The notes under the pieces are model-generated. The model searched no databases and was not told the origin of the DNA. It saw only the letters and a list, made by a program, of their open reading frames with translations. A program made the translations under genes and the position numbers. Below, in pieces: positions 8,768-18,269 of a stretch of 64,000 bases of DNA. Source of the stretch: Aureimonas sp. AU12 (lineage in GTDB: Bacteria > Pseudomonadota > Alphaproteobacteria > Rhizobiales > Rhizobiaceae). Location: contig NZ_BBWH01000005.1 in assembly GCF_001463705.1 (NCBI RefSeq), positions 1 through 64,000 of the forward strand, read 5' to 3'. Positions within the stretch are counted from its first letter, which is position 1, and the number at the start of each line of letters is the position of its first letter.

Positions 8768-9562
8768 ATGCCCATCGCCGCCATCGAACCCCGCCGCCTC
8801 TATCGCCAGGTCGCCGACCAGCTCCGCAGTCTCATCGACAGCGGCGAGTATGGGGTGGGCGACCGCCTGCCGACCGAGCGCGAACTGTCCGAGAGCCTCG
8901 GCATTTCGCGGCCGACCGTGCGCGAGGCGCTCATCGCGCTGGAAGTCGAGGGCCGCATCCGCATCCGCGTCGGCTCCGGCATCTACGTCACCGCGCCGCC
9001 GACCTTGGTGCCCGTGCCGGTGCCGGCCGAACTCGACGGCCCGTTCGAGCTGCTGCGGGCACGCGAACTGGTGGAAAGCGCGGTATCGAAGGAGGCGGCG
9101 GCCTGCGCGACGCCGGCCGACATCGAGGCGCTCGACGCGATCCTGGCGCTGATGGAGGATGGGAGCCATCCCTCCCCTGAGACGATCGCGATCGATCGGC
9201 GCTTCCACGTGACGGTCGCCGGCATCCTCGACAATGCCGTGCTCACTCGCTTCATCGGCGAGCTCTTCGACCAGCGCATGACCCCCTATTTCGAGCGCCT
9301 GTCCGAGTATTTCGAGACCGGCGAAAGTTGGCGCCTCGCCCATGCCGAGCACCGCCTCGTGCGCAATGCCATCGCCGCGGGCGATGCGGCCGGCGCCGAG
9401 GCCACCATGCGCAGCCATCTCAAGAAGTCGCAGCTGCGCTTCCAGCGCGGCTTCGGCGAGACGGCCGCCAACGAGACGCCCGGCGGGAGGACGCCGGGCG
9501 CCGCGACAGCCAAGACAAGCCGGCCCAGCCGGCCGAAACGAACCACAACCGGGAGGACGTGA
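8768..9562 (+). CDS. GntR-family transcriptional regulator, FadR subfamily
   Basis: The protein has 264 residues. An N-terminal winged helix-turn-helix covers residues 5-70 (YRQVADQLRSLIDSGEYGVG, LPTERELSESLGISRPTVRE), and a C-terminal all-helical FCD sensor domain carries the metal/ligand residues D...H...H seen in DRRFHVTVAG and HAEHRLVRNAI. The tail is low-complexity and basic. The ATG at 8768 is chosen because the GntR domain begins right after it; a GTG at 8738 is an alternative. It directly precedes the TRAP genes (1 bp gap to the binding protein) and is likely their ligand-responsive repressor. Confidence 0.9.
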   Translation: MPIAAIEPRRLYRQVADQLRSLIDSGEYGVGDRLPTERELSESLGISRPTVREALIALEVEGRIRIRVGSGIYVTAPPTLVPVPVPAELDGPFELLRARELVESAVSKEAAACATPADIEALDAILALMEDGSHPSPETIAIDRRFHVTVAGILDNAVLTRFIGELFDQRMTPYFERLSEYFETGESWRLAHAEHRLVRNAIAAGDAAGAEATMRSHLKKSQLRFQRGFGETAANETPGGRTPGAATAKTSRPSRPKRTTTGRT

Positions 9563-9563
9563 C

Positions 9564-10538
9564 ATGATGAAGTCGAAACTGATGCTGGGGGCCCTCGCCG
9601 CCCTCGCCCTGATGCCGGCAGGCGGAGCGCTGGCCCAGACGAAGCTGACCTGGGCGCATGTCTACGAGGTCACCGAGCCGTTCCATACCGAGTCGGTCTG
9701 GGCCGCCGAGGAGATCAAGAAGCGCACCGAGGGCCGCTACGAGGTCACCGTCTATCCGGCCTCGCAGCTCGGCAAGGAAGCCGACCTCAACCAGGGCCTG
9801 ACGCTCGGCACCGCCGATATCATCATCTCCGGCTCGTCCTTCGCCGCGCGCGAGTTTCCGCCGATCGGTGTGACCTACTATCCCTATATCTTCCGCGGGC
9901 CGGAGCATCTCCTCGCCTATACGAAGAGCGACATCTTCAAGACGCTCGCCGCCGGCTACGAGGAGGCCTCCGGCCACCACATCGCGGCCGTCACCTACTA
10001 TGGCACGCGGCACACGACGGCGAACAAGGAGATCAAGACGTGCGCCGATCTCGCCGGCGTGAAAATGCGGGTGCCCGACGTGCCGGCCTACCTCGCCATG
10101 CCCCGCGCCTGCGGCGCCAACACCGCGCCGATCGCATTCGCCGAAGTCTACCTCGCGCTGCAGAACGGCACGGTCGAGGCGCAGGAAAACCCGCTGACGA
10201 CGATCGAGGCCAAGAAGTTCTTCGAGGTCCAGAAGTACATCGCGCTGACCGGCCACATTGTCGATCACCTCAACACCGTGGTCTCGCAGACCCGCTGGGC
10301 CTCGCTTTCGGATGCCGACAAGGCGATCTTCACGGAGGTGATGCTGGAGGCCGCCGCTCGCGCCACGAAGATCGTGCAGGAGCGCGAGACCGCGCTCGTC
10401 CAAAGCTTCAAGGATCGCGGCATCAATGTCGGCGAAGTCGACAAGGCGGACTTCGAGAAGACCGTGCGCGAAAAGGCGCCGCTCGAGACCTACGGCTATC
10501 GCCAGGCCGACTACGACGCGATTCGCGCCGTTCAGTAA
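9564..10538 (+). CDS. TRAP transporter solute-binding protein (DctP family)
   Basis: This 324-residue periplasmic binding protein has a signal peptide ending at ALAQ near residue 23. It carries the DctP family block MRVPDVPAYLAMPRACGA followed by AEVYLALQNGTVEAQENP. In known structures the arginine of the RVP block forms a salt bridge with the ligand's carboxylate, so the substrate is probably an acid such as an aldonate, uronate or other hydroxyacid. It starts one base after the regulator stop with a GGGAGGA ribosome site. A hairpin separates it from the two permease genes. Confidence 0.93.
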   Translation: MMKSKLMLGALAALALMPAGGALAQTKLTWAHVYEVTEPFHTESVWAAEEIKKRTEGRYEVTVYPASQLGKEADLNQGLTLGTADIIISGSSFAAREFPPIGVTYYPYIFRGPEHLLAYTKSDIFKTLAAGYEEASGHHIAAVTYYGTRHTTANKEIKTCADLAGVKMRVPDVPAYLAMPRACGANTAPIAFAEVYLALQNGTVEAQENPLTTIEAKKFFEVQKYIALTGHIVDHLNTVVSQTRWASLSDADKAIFTEVMLEAAARATKIVQERETALVQSFKDRGINVGEVDKADFEKTVREKAPLETYGYRQADYDAIRAVQ

Positions 10539-10550
10539 GCCCAACCCGAT

Positions 10551-10580
10551 CCGGCTTCGGGCCATCGCGCCCGGAGCCGG
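10551..10580 (+). terminator. Intercistronic hairpin between binding protein and TRAP permease genes
   Basis: A 12-bp stem (CCGGCTTCGGGC with GCCCGGAGCCGG, one G-U pair) with a six-base loop is followed by TTT, 12 bp after the binding-protein stop. Such hairpins usually partly terminate or stabilise the mRNA, so more binding protein is made than permease. Confidence 0.65.
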
Positions 10581-10690
10581 TTTCCGTCATCCCCCGTAAC
10601 TCACCACCGCCCGACGCTGCGCCGGCCGACCTTTGCGTCGTGTCGACTGCCGGCGGCGTGCGCCGCCCTGCGCCCGGAAGGACGACCGCC

Positions 10691-11263
10691 ATGGCACAAG
10701 AGCATCACACGCAGGTCACCACCGAGGACATCGCACAGGCGTTCGAGGAGGACACCGGCCCGGCCGATCTCTCGCCCTATTCGGTCGAGGACTGGATCAC
10801 GCTGGCGGTCTTCTGGGGCATGGCGCTCTGCGTCTTCCTCCAGTTCTTCACCCGTTACGTGATGAACAACAGCCTCGCCTGGACCGAGGAGATCGCGATC
10901 AACTGCCTCGTGGTGGTGGTCTTCGGCGGCGCCGTCATGTGCGTGCGCATGTCCCGGCACATCCAGGTCGACGTGCTCTACCACTACATCTCCCCGCGCC
11001 TCGCCCGCGTTCTCTCGATCACGGTCGACGTCGTGCGCATCGCCTTCTTCGCCTACGCCGTGAAGCTCCTCTGGCGTTATGTCGGCATCGTCTCGCGCGA
11101 ACGCATGGTCACGATCGACCTGCCGCGCTCCATCATCTTCTACACGGTCTTCGCCGCCTTCGTGCTCATGCTCCTGCGCGCCCTGCAGGTGGCCTGGGGC
11201 AACTGGCGCCGTGGCTACTCGGTGCTCGAACGCCCCGGCGCGTTCGACGGCATGGGAGAATAA
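10691..11263 (+). CDS. TRAP transporter small permease (DctQ family)
   Basis: This 190-residue inner-membrane subunit has four predicted transmembrane segments starting at about residue 37. It includes the DctQ-type pattern FFTRYVMNNSLAWTEEIA, and the next helix is followed by RMSRHIQVDVLYHY. It pairs with the large DctM-type permease encoded 5 bp downstream. The first 35 residues form a polar, acidic cytoplasmic tail. The start is supported by a GGAAGGA ribosome site. Confidence 0.93.
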   Translation: MAQEHHTQVTTEDIAQAFEEDTGPADLSPYSVEDWITLAVFWGMALCVFLQFFTRYVMNNSLAWTEEIAINCLVVVVFGGAVMCVRMSRHIQVDVLYHYISPRLARVLSITVDVVRIAFFAYAVKLLWRYVGIVSRERMVTIDLPRSIIFYTVFAAFVLMLLRALQVAWGNWRRGYSVLERPGAFDGMGE

Positions 11264-11268
11264 CGCGC

Positions 11269-12675
11269 ATGCTGCTCCTCATCGGAACGTTCCTCGGCTT
11301 CATGGTGATCGGCGTTCCCGTCGCCATCGCCATGTTCGTGGCCTCGGGCCTCTATCTCCTCGTCTACGGCATCGCGCCCGACATCATCATCGCGCAGCGG
11401 ATGATCGCCGGCGTCGAGAGCTTCCCGCTCCTCGCCGTGCCCTTCTTCATCCTCGCCGGCAACCTGATGAACATCGCCGGCGTGACCGGACGCATCTACT
11501 CCTTCGCCGTCGCGCTCGTCGGCTGGATGAAGGGCGGTCTCGCGCAGGTGAACATCATCGGCTCGGTGATCTTCTCCGGCATGTCCGGCACCGCGCTGGC
11601 CGATGCCGCCGGCATCGGCACGATCGAGATCAAGGCCATGAAAGACCACGGCTATCCCGTGGAGGCAGCCGTCGGCGTCACCGCAGCGTCGGCGACGCTC
11701 GGGCCGATCTTCCCGCCCTCGCTGCCCTTCGTGATCTACGGCATGATGGCCAACGTCTCGATCGGCGCGCTGTTCATGGCCGGCATCATCCCCGGCGTCG
11801 TGATGACGCTCTTGATGATGATCACCGTCGCGATCATGGCCTATCGCAAGGGATGGGGCTCCGACGCGCCCTTCGAGGTCCGCAAGCTCTTTGCCGCCTC
11901 GCTCGAGATCGTCGTCGTGCTCGCCGTACCGCTGACGATCTGGCTGCTGACGCTGACCGGCCTGTCGCTCAACCTCTCGGTCGGCATCGCACTCCTCGCC
12001 CTCATCGCGGTCGACTGGTACTTCGACTTCTCGGCCGTGATGGCGCTGATGACGCCGGTGATCCTCATCGGCGGCATGACGATGGGCTGGTTCACGCCCA
12101 CGGAAGCGGCCGTGGCGGCCGTCATCTGGTCGCTCTTCCTCGGCCTCGTGCGCTACCGCTCGATGACCTTCCGGGGTCTCGCCAAGGCGAGCTTCGACAC
12201 GATCGAGACCACCGCCTCGGTGCTCTTCATCGTCACCGCCGCCTCGGTCTTCGCCTGGCTGCTGACGGTGAGCCAGGCCGCGCAGCTCCTGTCGGACGCC
12301 ATTCTCGCGGTGACCGACAACCCGTGGGTCTTCCTGCTTCTCGTCAACATCCTCGTCCTCGTGGTCGGCTGCTTCCTCGACACGATCGCCGCGATCACCA
12401 TCATCGTGCCGATCCTCCTGCCGATCGCGTTGCGGCTCGGCATCGACCCCGTGCATTTCGGTCTCATCATCACGCTCAACCTGATGATCGGGCTTCTTCA
12501 CCCGCCGCTCGGCATGGTCCTCTTCGTCCTGTCGCGCGTCGCCAAACTGTCGGTGGAGCGAACGACGATGGCCATCCTGCCCTGGCTGGTGCCGCTCTTC
12601 ATCGCTCTCATCGTCATCACATTCGTGCCCCAGGTGACCCTGTGGCTGCCGACCCAGATGGGACTGATCCGATGA
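11269..12675 (+). CDS. TRAP transporter large permease (DctM family)
   Basis: This 468-residue protein carries twelve or more hydrophobic segments and the family signatures PFFILAGNLMN near residue 60, GTALADAAGIGTI near 110 and FPPSLPFVIYG near 150, plus FLDTIAAITIIVPILLP in the C-terminal half. It is about 40 residues longer than the usual 425. The extra length lies in the middle, where a segment around residues 220-265 adds hydrophobic helices before the GWFTPTEAAV motif. It is a Na+-driven symporter subunit working with the DctQ and DctP partners. Its stop overlaps the dehydrogenase start (ATGA). Confidence 0.93.
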   Translation: MLLLIGTFLGFMVIGVPVAIAMFVASGLYLLVYGIAPDIIIAQRMIAGVESFPLLAVPFFILAGNLMNIAGVTGRIYSFAVALVGWMKGGLAQVNIIGSVIFSGMSGTALADAAGIGTIEIKAMKDHGYPVEAAVGVTAASATLGPIFPPSLPFVIYGMMANVSIGALFMAGIIPGVVMTLLMMITVAIMAYRKGWGSDAPFEVRKLFAASLEIVVVLAVPLTIWLLTLTGLSLNLSVGIALLALIAVDWYFDFSAVMALMTPVILIGGMTMGWFTPTEAAVAAVIWSLFLGLVRYRSMTFRGLAKASFDTIETTASVLFIVTAASVFAWLLTVSQAAQLLSDAILAVTDNPWVFLLLVNILVLVVGCFLDTIAAITIIVPILLPIALRLGIDPVHFGLIITLNLMIGLLHPPLGMVLFVLSRVAKLSVERTTMAILPWLVPLFIALIVITFVPQVTLWLPTQMGLIR

Positions 12676-13715
12676 CGGGAACCCTCGCGCACGCTGCCAC
12701 GATCTTCGCGGCCGAAGACCTTCGCGTCGTCGACCGACCGCTCGGGGAGCTCGCCCCCGACCGGGTGCGGATCCGCTTCGGCGCCGGCGGCATCTGCGGC
12801 TCGGACATGCACTACTTCCGCCATGGCCGCACCGGCGACTTCGTGGTCAAGGAGCCGCTCGTGCTCGGCCACGAGGTGGCGGGAACGGTGGAAGCGGTGG
12901 GCCGCGACGTGACCGGCCTCACGGTCGGGACGCGCGTCGCGGTGAACCCCTCGCGGGCCTGCGGCCATTGTCCGCGCTGCCGCGAGGGGCGCGCCAACCT
13001 CTGCGAGAACGTCTTCTTCATGGGCTCTGCCTCGAAGGATCCGCACATGCAGGGCGGGTTCGCCAGCCTCTTCGACGCTGCGCCGGCGCAGTGCGTCCCG
13101 GTGCCCGATACGCTGCCGATCGAGGCGGCGGCGCTCGCCGAACCGCTCGCGGTCTGCCTCCATGCGGTGGCCCGCGCCGGCGACCTAGCGGGTCGCTCGG
13201 TGGCCATCGTCGGGGCCGGGCCGATCGGCCTTCTGACGCTCCTCTGCGCGCGGCTGTGCGGCGCCGCGGAGACCACGGTGGTGGATGTCGCCGCCGCTCC
13301 GCTCGCCTTCGCCACCCGGCTCGGCGCCACCCATGCGATCGATGTGTCCGCTGACCCGGACGCGCTGAAGCGCATCGCGGCGCCGGACGTGGTGTTCGAG
13401 GTGTCCGGCACCCCGGCGGGCCTCGCCTCGTCCATCGCGCTCGTGCGCCGAGGCGGCATCGTGGTGCAGGTCGGCAACCTACCAGGCGGCGCGATCCCCG
13501 CGCCGATGAACGCCGTCATGGCCAAGGAACTCGACCTTCGCGGCACCTTCCGCTTCGACCGTGAATTTGCGGAAGCCGTGGATCTCATCGTCTCCGGCGC
13601 GATCGACGTTCTCGCCATCGTCACTGCTCGCCGCCCGCTTGCCGAAGCGCCGGACGCCTTCCGGCTGGCGCTCGATCGCAGCCAGAGCGTCAAGGTGGTT
13701 CTGACGGCGGCGTGA
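12672..13715 (+). CDS. Zinc-dependent alcohol dehydrogenase, L-idonate 5-dehydrogenase-like
   Basis: This 347-residue medium-chain dehydrogenase has the catalytic zinc site GICGSDMHYF and LGHEVAG, the structural zinc cysteines CGHCPRCREGRANLC, and the nucleotide fold AIVGAGPIGLL. The DMHYFRHG stretch is typical of L-idonate 5-dehydrogenases and related polyol/aldonate dehydrogenases. It is translationally coupled to the TRAP permease by a 4-bp ATGA overlap, so it very likely oxidises the imported compound or its first product. The exact substrate is an inference from subfamily and context. Confidence 0.85.
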   Translation: MTGTLAHAATIFAAEDLRVVDRPLGELAPDRVRIRFGAGGICGSDMHYFRHGRTGDFVVKEPLVLGHEVAGTVEAVGRDVTGLTVGTRVAVNPSRACGHCPRCREGRANLCENVFFMGSASKDPHMQGGFASLFDAAPAQCVPVPDTLPIEAAALAEPLAVCLHAVARAGDLAGRSVAIVGAGPIGLLTLLCARLCGAAETTVVDVAAAPLAFATRLGATHAIDVSADPDALKRIAAPDVVFEVSGTPAGLASSIALVRRGGIVVQVGNLPGGAIPAPMNAVMAKELDLRGTFRFDREFAEAVDLIVSGAIDVLAIVTARRPLAEAPDAFRLALDRSQSVKVVLTAA

Positions 13716-13792
13716 TGGGCACGGCGGTGATTGCGGGCTGGTCTTCGGCGGCCTAAAGCTCGCGGCAATGCTTTGCCGGGGAGGATGGGACG

Positions 13793-14458
13793 ATGGACGA
13801 TCAGGAGCGCGGGATCCGGCAGACGATCATCGATCTCTGCCTGGAGATGAACGCCAACGGGCTCAACCAGGGCACGTCGGGCAACATCTCCTTCCGCCAT
13901 GGCGAGCGCATGCTCATCACGCCGACCGCGACGCCCTATGAGCAATTGACGCCGGAGATGATCGTCTCGATGCCGCTCGCCGGCGACGGGTCGCACTGGG
14001 AGGGCCCGATCGCCCCGTCCGTCGAATGGCGCTTCCACCGCGAGATTTTGCTGCGGCGGCCCGACATGAACGCCGTGGTCCATGCCCACGCGACCTTCTG
14101 CACGGTGATTGCCATCACCCGCCGCGCCATTCCGGCCTGCCACTACATGGTGGCGGCCTTCGGCGGCAACGACGTGAAGTGCTCCGGTTATGCCCGCTAC
14201 GGCACGGCCGAACTCTCGGTCCTGGCGCTCGAAGCGCTGGAGGGTCGCACCGCCTGCCTTCTCGCCAATCACGGCATGATCGCCATGGGCGAGACGCTGG
14301 ACAAGGCGATGTGGCGCGCCGTTGAATTGGAGACGCTGGCCAAGCAGTATTATTACAGCCTGCAGCTGCCCGGCGGCCCGGCGATCCTGTCCGACGCCGA
14401 GATCGACGAGACGCTGCGCGGCTTCGGCAGCTACGGCTTGCTGCCCGATCCGGCCTGA
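13793..14458 (+). CDS. Class II aldolase/adducin family protein, L-fuculose-phosphate aldolase-like
   Basis: The 221-residue protein has the class II aldolase zinc ligands (VVHAHA and the later NHG histidine), the GTSGNISFR phosphate-binding loop near residue 24, the ITPTATPYE motif and a catalytic-type glutamate in SVEWRFH. The AIPACHYMVAAFGG stretch resembles FucA. Known FucA enzymes cleave L-fuculose-1-phosphate to dihydroxyacetone phosphate and L-lactaldehyde. No fuculokinase-like gene is seen here, so the true substrate may be another phosphorylated or acidic keto-sugar. It lies 77 bp after the dehydrogenase, probably in the same transcript. Confidence 0.85.
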   Translation: MDDQERGIRQTIIDLCLEMNANGLNQGTSGNISFRHGERMLITPTATPYEQLTPEMIVSMPLAGDGSHWEGPIAPSVEWRFHREILLRRPDMNAVVHAHATFCTVIAITRRAIPACHYMVAAFGGNDVKCSGYARYGTAELSVLALEALEGRTACLLANHGMIAMGETLDKAMWRAVELETLAKQYYYSLQLPGGPAILSDAEIDETLRGFGSYGLLPDPA

Positions 14459-14496
14459 ACGACGGCATGCACGACGGTTCGGGAGGCGAGACGGCG

Positions 14497-15441
14497 ATGA
14501 GCGTGAACCTGACGGACGGCGCGCGGGCGGTGCTGGCTCTGGCGGACCCTTCGGTGGCCCCGTTCGAGACGGGAACGCCTGCCATGGCGCGCGCCGCCTA
14601 CGGTGCCGGGCGTCCCGCCGTGCAGGGCGAACGGGTGGAGGTCGGCTCGGTCCGCGACGTCGAGATCGCCACGAGCGCGGGCTCGATTTCCGGCAGGCTC
14701 TATCGCGGGATCGGCGCAACAGCCGAAGCCGCGCCCGCGCTCCTCTATCTCCATGGCGGGGGCTGGGTGCTCGGCAACCTCGACTCGCATGACGAGGTCT
14801 GCCGGCTTCTGGCCAACGAGGCCGGTGCCGTGGTGCTCTGTCCCGACTATCGCCTCGCTCCCGAACATCGTTTTCCCGCCGCCGTGGAAGACGCCGCCGA
14901 CACGCTCGCCTGGCTGCGCCGCGAGGCGGTCTCGCTCGGAGTCGACCCTGAGGGGATTGCGGTCGGCGGCGACAGCGCCGGCGGCAATCTCGCGGCAGTG
15001 ACGGCGCTCGGCAGCCGTGCGGACGGCGGGCCGCCGCTGGTCGCGCAGCTCCTGTTCTATCCCAACACCGACGCCGGACAGGATTTCGGCAGCGTCCGGC
15101 GCTTCGCCGAGGGCTACGGGTTGACCGCCGCCACCATGCGCTGGTTCAGGGATCTAACGATCCGCAACGCCGACGACATCGCCGACTGGCGCCTCTCGCC
15201 GCTGCGCGCGCCCGATCTCTCCGGTGCCCCGCCGGCCTACGTCGCCATCGCCGAAGCCGACATCCTCTCCGACGAGGGCATTGCCTATGCCGACCGCCTC
15301 GCCGCCGCCGGGGTGCCGGTCGCGGTGGAGCACTGGCCGGGCCTCATCCACGGCTTCGTGTCGATGGGCCGCCATATCCCGCAATCGCGCGAGGCCATCC
15401 GCAACGCGGCCGCCGCGTGGCGCGGCTTCCGGGCGCGCTGA
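14497..15441 (+). CDS. Alpha/beta hydrolase, hormone-sensitive-lipase (HSL) type
   Basis: This 314-residue cytoplasmic esterase has the HSL family oxyanion motif LHGGGW near residue 85, the nucleophile elbow GDSAGGN, the DYRLAPEHRFPA block, and a C-terminal Asp (AEADILSDEG) and His (GLIHGF). The start with a GGGAGG ribosome site is preferred to an in-frame ATG 30 bases upstream. It closes the TRAP gene cluster and could open an ester or lactone of the imported substrate, though such enzymes are often promiscuous. Confidence 0.88.
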   Translation: MSVNLTDGARAVLALADPSVAPFETGTPAMARAAYGAGRPAVQGERVEVGSVRDVEIATSAGSISGRLYRGIGATAEAAPALLYLHGGGWVLGNLDSHDEVCRLLANEAGAVVLCPDYRLAPEHRFPAAVEDAADTLAWLRREAVSLGVDPEGIAVGGDSAGGNLAAVTALGSRADGGPPLVAQLLFYPNTDAGQDFGSVRRFAEGYGLTAATMRWFRDLTIRNADDIADWRLSPLRAPDLSGAPPAYVAIAEADILSDEGIAYADRLAAAGVPVAVEHWPGLIHGFVSMGRHIPQSREAIRNAAAAWRGFRAR

Positions 15442-15454
15442 TCCGCGCCGGATC
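15440..15454 (+). terminator. Short hairpin between convergent genes
   Basis: GATCCG and CGGATC flank a three-base loop at the end of the esterase gene, in the 31-bp gap between two convergent operons. There is no U-tract, so a terminator role is uncertain. Confidence 0.3.
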
Positions 15455-15472
15455 TGCTTCGGCTGCCGGCGC

Positions 15473-16573
<1,101 letters not shown>

Positions 16574-16611
16574 GGCTGGGGTTCCCGATCCTGGATCTTC
16601 GTGAAGGGCCG

Positions 16612-17562
16612 TCAGTTGGCTTCGAGCACGAGGCTCGCCGCGCCGACGAGGCCGGCATGGCGGCCGAGCCCGGCCGCGACAACCGGCACGTCGCGATAGG
16701 CGGGCATCGCGCGCTCGGTGATCGTGCGGGCGATGTCAGCTGCCATCAGGTCGAGCGCCACCGAGAGCCCGCCGCCGACGACGATCGCTTCGGGCGAATA
16801 GAGGTGGAGGAGATTGGTGAAGCCGATGCCGAGCCAGCGGGCTTCCTCCGCCAGCAGTGCCAGCGCTTGGCGATCACCCTCGCGCGCCGCGTCCGCCACG
16901 TGGCGCGCGGTGACCGCGCCGTCTGCCGAGAGTGCCCGCAGGCGCGATCCGTCGCCGGGGCTGGTTGCCTTGGTGGCGCTCCAGCCGAGCGCCGAGCCGG
17001 ACGCCACCGCCTCGAAGCAGCCGACCGCGCCGCAGAAGCAGCGCCCGCCGCTCTCGGTGATCGTCATGTGGCCGATCTCGGCCGCCAACCCCCGGCGCCC
17101 GTGCAGGATGCGCCCGTCGGCCACCACGCCGCCGCCGATGCCGGTGGAGACGGTGACGAAGACGATCGACGCCAAGCCCCGGCCGGCGCCGTAGCGCCAT
17201 TCGCCGAGCGCCGCGGCGTTGGCGTCGTTCTCCAAACGAACGGGCAGGCCGAGACGATCACGCAGGATCGCAGCCAGCGGCACGTCGTGCCAGCCGCGCA
17301 GCGTCGGCGGCGCGATGGAGATGCCGGCGATGGGGTCGAGCGGCCCGGGCGCGCCGATGCCGAGGCCGAGGATTTCGAGGTCGGGAACGCGCGATCGCGC
17401 ATCGGCGAGGAGAGCGACGATCTGGTCGATCACGCGTTCCGGCCCGGCCATCGCATCGGTCGGCGTCCCCGCTTCCGTAAGGATGCGCCCGCCCGGCGCC
17501 ACCGCGGCCGCACGCAGTTCCGTGCCGCCGAGATCGACCGCGAGGGCGAGCGGCTCGGGCAT
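16612..17562 (-). CDS. ROK family sugar kinase
   Basis: This 316-residue protein has the ROK fold. AVDLGGTELRAA at the N-terminus is the phosphate-binding loop, ENDANAAALGE holds the sugar-binding and catalytic Asp, and the zinc-binding block is EIGHMTI with CFCGAVGCFE (pattern CxCGxxGCxE). There is no N-terminal helix-turn-helix, so it is a kinase and not a NagC-type repressor. ROK kinases phosphorylate glucose, allose, N-acetylmannosamine, fructose and others. The neighbouring epimerase suggests a hexose-6-phosphate product. Its start overlaps the epimerase stop by one base (TGATG). Confidence 0.9.
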   Translation of the reverse strand: MPEPLALAVDLGGTELRAAAVAPGGRILTEAGTPTDAMAGPERVIDQIVALLADARSRVPDLEILGLGIGAPGPLDPIAGISIAPPTLRGWHDVPLAAILRDRLGLPVRLENDANAAALGEWRYGAGRGLASIVFVTVSTGIGGGVVADGRILHGRRGLAAEIGHMTITESGGRCFCGAVGCFEAVASGSALGWSATKATSPGDGSRLRALSADGAVTARHVADAAREGDRQALALLAEEARWLGIGFTNLLHLYSPEAIVVGGGLSVALDLMAADIARTITERAMPAYRDVPVVAAGLGRHAGLVGAASLVLEAN

Positions 17563-18269
17563 CAGGCGGCGATCTTCAAGTCATGCAGCCAGCGCATGCG
17601 GTCGGCGAGATCGGGGTCGCCGAAGGCCAGCGAGCCCAGCACCACGGTCTCGGCTCCGGCTCCGCGAAGGCGCGGCACGGTCTCCTGCCGGATACCGCCA
17701 TCGGCGGCGAGCACGATGTCACCCTCACGCCCATGACGGCGCAGGATCGCGCGGGCTTCTTCCAGACGCGGGCAGGCCGTGTCCGACAGGCCCTGCCCCT
17801 TCACGCCGATCGCGGTGCCGAGAAGGGTAACGAAGGACACCTCGCCGACGAAGGGCTCGATGGCGGCGACCGGCGTTTCCAGCCGCAGCACGACACCGCC
17901 GGCGACGCCCATCCTGGCCACCGCGCGCAACGCCCGCAGCCCGGCCTCGCCATTTTCGGCGTGGACGCTGATCAGATGCGCCCCGGCCTCGGCGAACTGC
18001 ATCGCCTGCGCCTCCACGATGTCGGCCTCGACCATCAGGTGCACATGCAGCGGGCGGTCGGTCAGCTTGGCGATGCGGGCCACCTGATCGGGGAAGAAGA
18101 GGAAAGTCGGCGCGAAGCGACCATCGGCGACGTCGATATGGTAGAGATCGACATGGTCGTGCGTGCGCTTGAGGTCGGCCTCGAGATTGGCGAGGTCGGC
18201 CGACCAGAGCGAGAATTCGCCGAGAAGGCGGTCGCGCGGCAGCGAGGCGAGCGAGAAACGGTCGGTCAT
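17562..18269 (-). CDS. Ribulose-phosphate 3-epimerase family protein, allulose-6-phosphate epimerase-like
   Basis: The 235-residue TIM barrel keeps the metal ligands of the family: YHIDVADG (His, Asp), HVHLMVEADI (His) and LAADGGI (Asp). The loop that is normally MSVNPGFGGQ in ribulose-5-phosphate epimerases is here TLLGTAIGVKGQ, and the N-terminus carries an additional segment. It is therefore unlikely to be the housekeeping Rpe. AlsE-like epimerases (D-allulose-6-phosphate to fructose-6-phosphate) are the best functional guess, especially beside a ROK kinase. It overlaps the hydrolase stop by 4 bp. Confidence 0.8.
   Translation of the reverse strand: MTDRFSLASLPRDRLLGEFSLWSADLANLEADLKRTHDHVDLYHIDVADGRFAPTFLFFPDQVARIAKLTDRPLHVHLMVEADIVEAQAMQFAEAGAHLISVHAENGEAGLRALRAVARMGVAGGVVLRLETPVAAIEPFVGEVSFVTLLGTAIGVKGQGLSDTACPRLEEARAILRRHGREGDIVLAADGGIRQETVPRLRGAGAETVVLGSLAFGDPDLADRMRWLHDLKIAA

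Noticed and set aside
8513-9565. Extension of the 2-hydroxyacid dehydrogenase to 692 residues
   Set aside because: The added part is antisense to the FadR-type regulator gene, and a good ribosome site supports the start at 8512.
14467-14496. Upstream ATG for the HSL-type esterase
   Set aside because: The later ATG at 14497 has the better ribosome site and leaves the domain intact.
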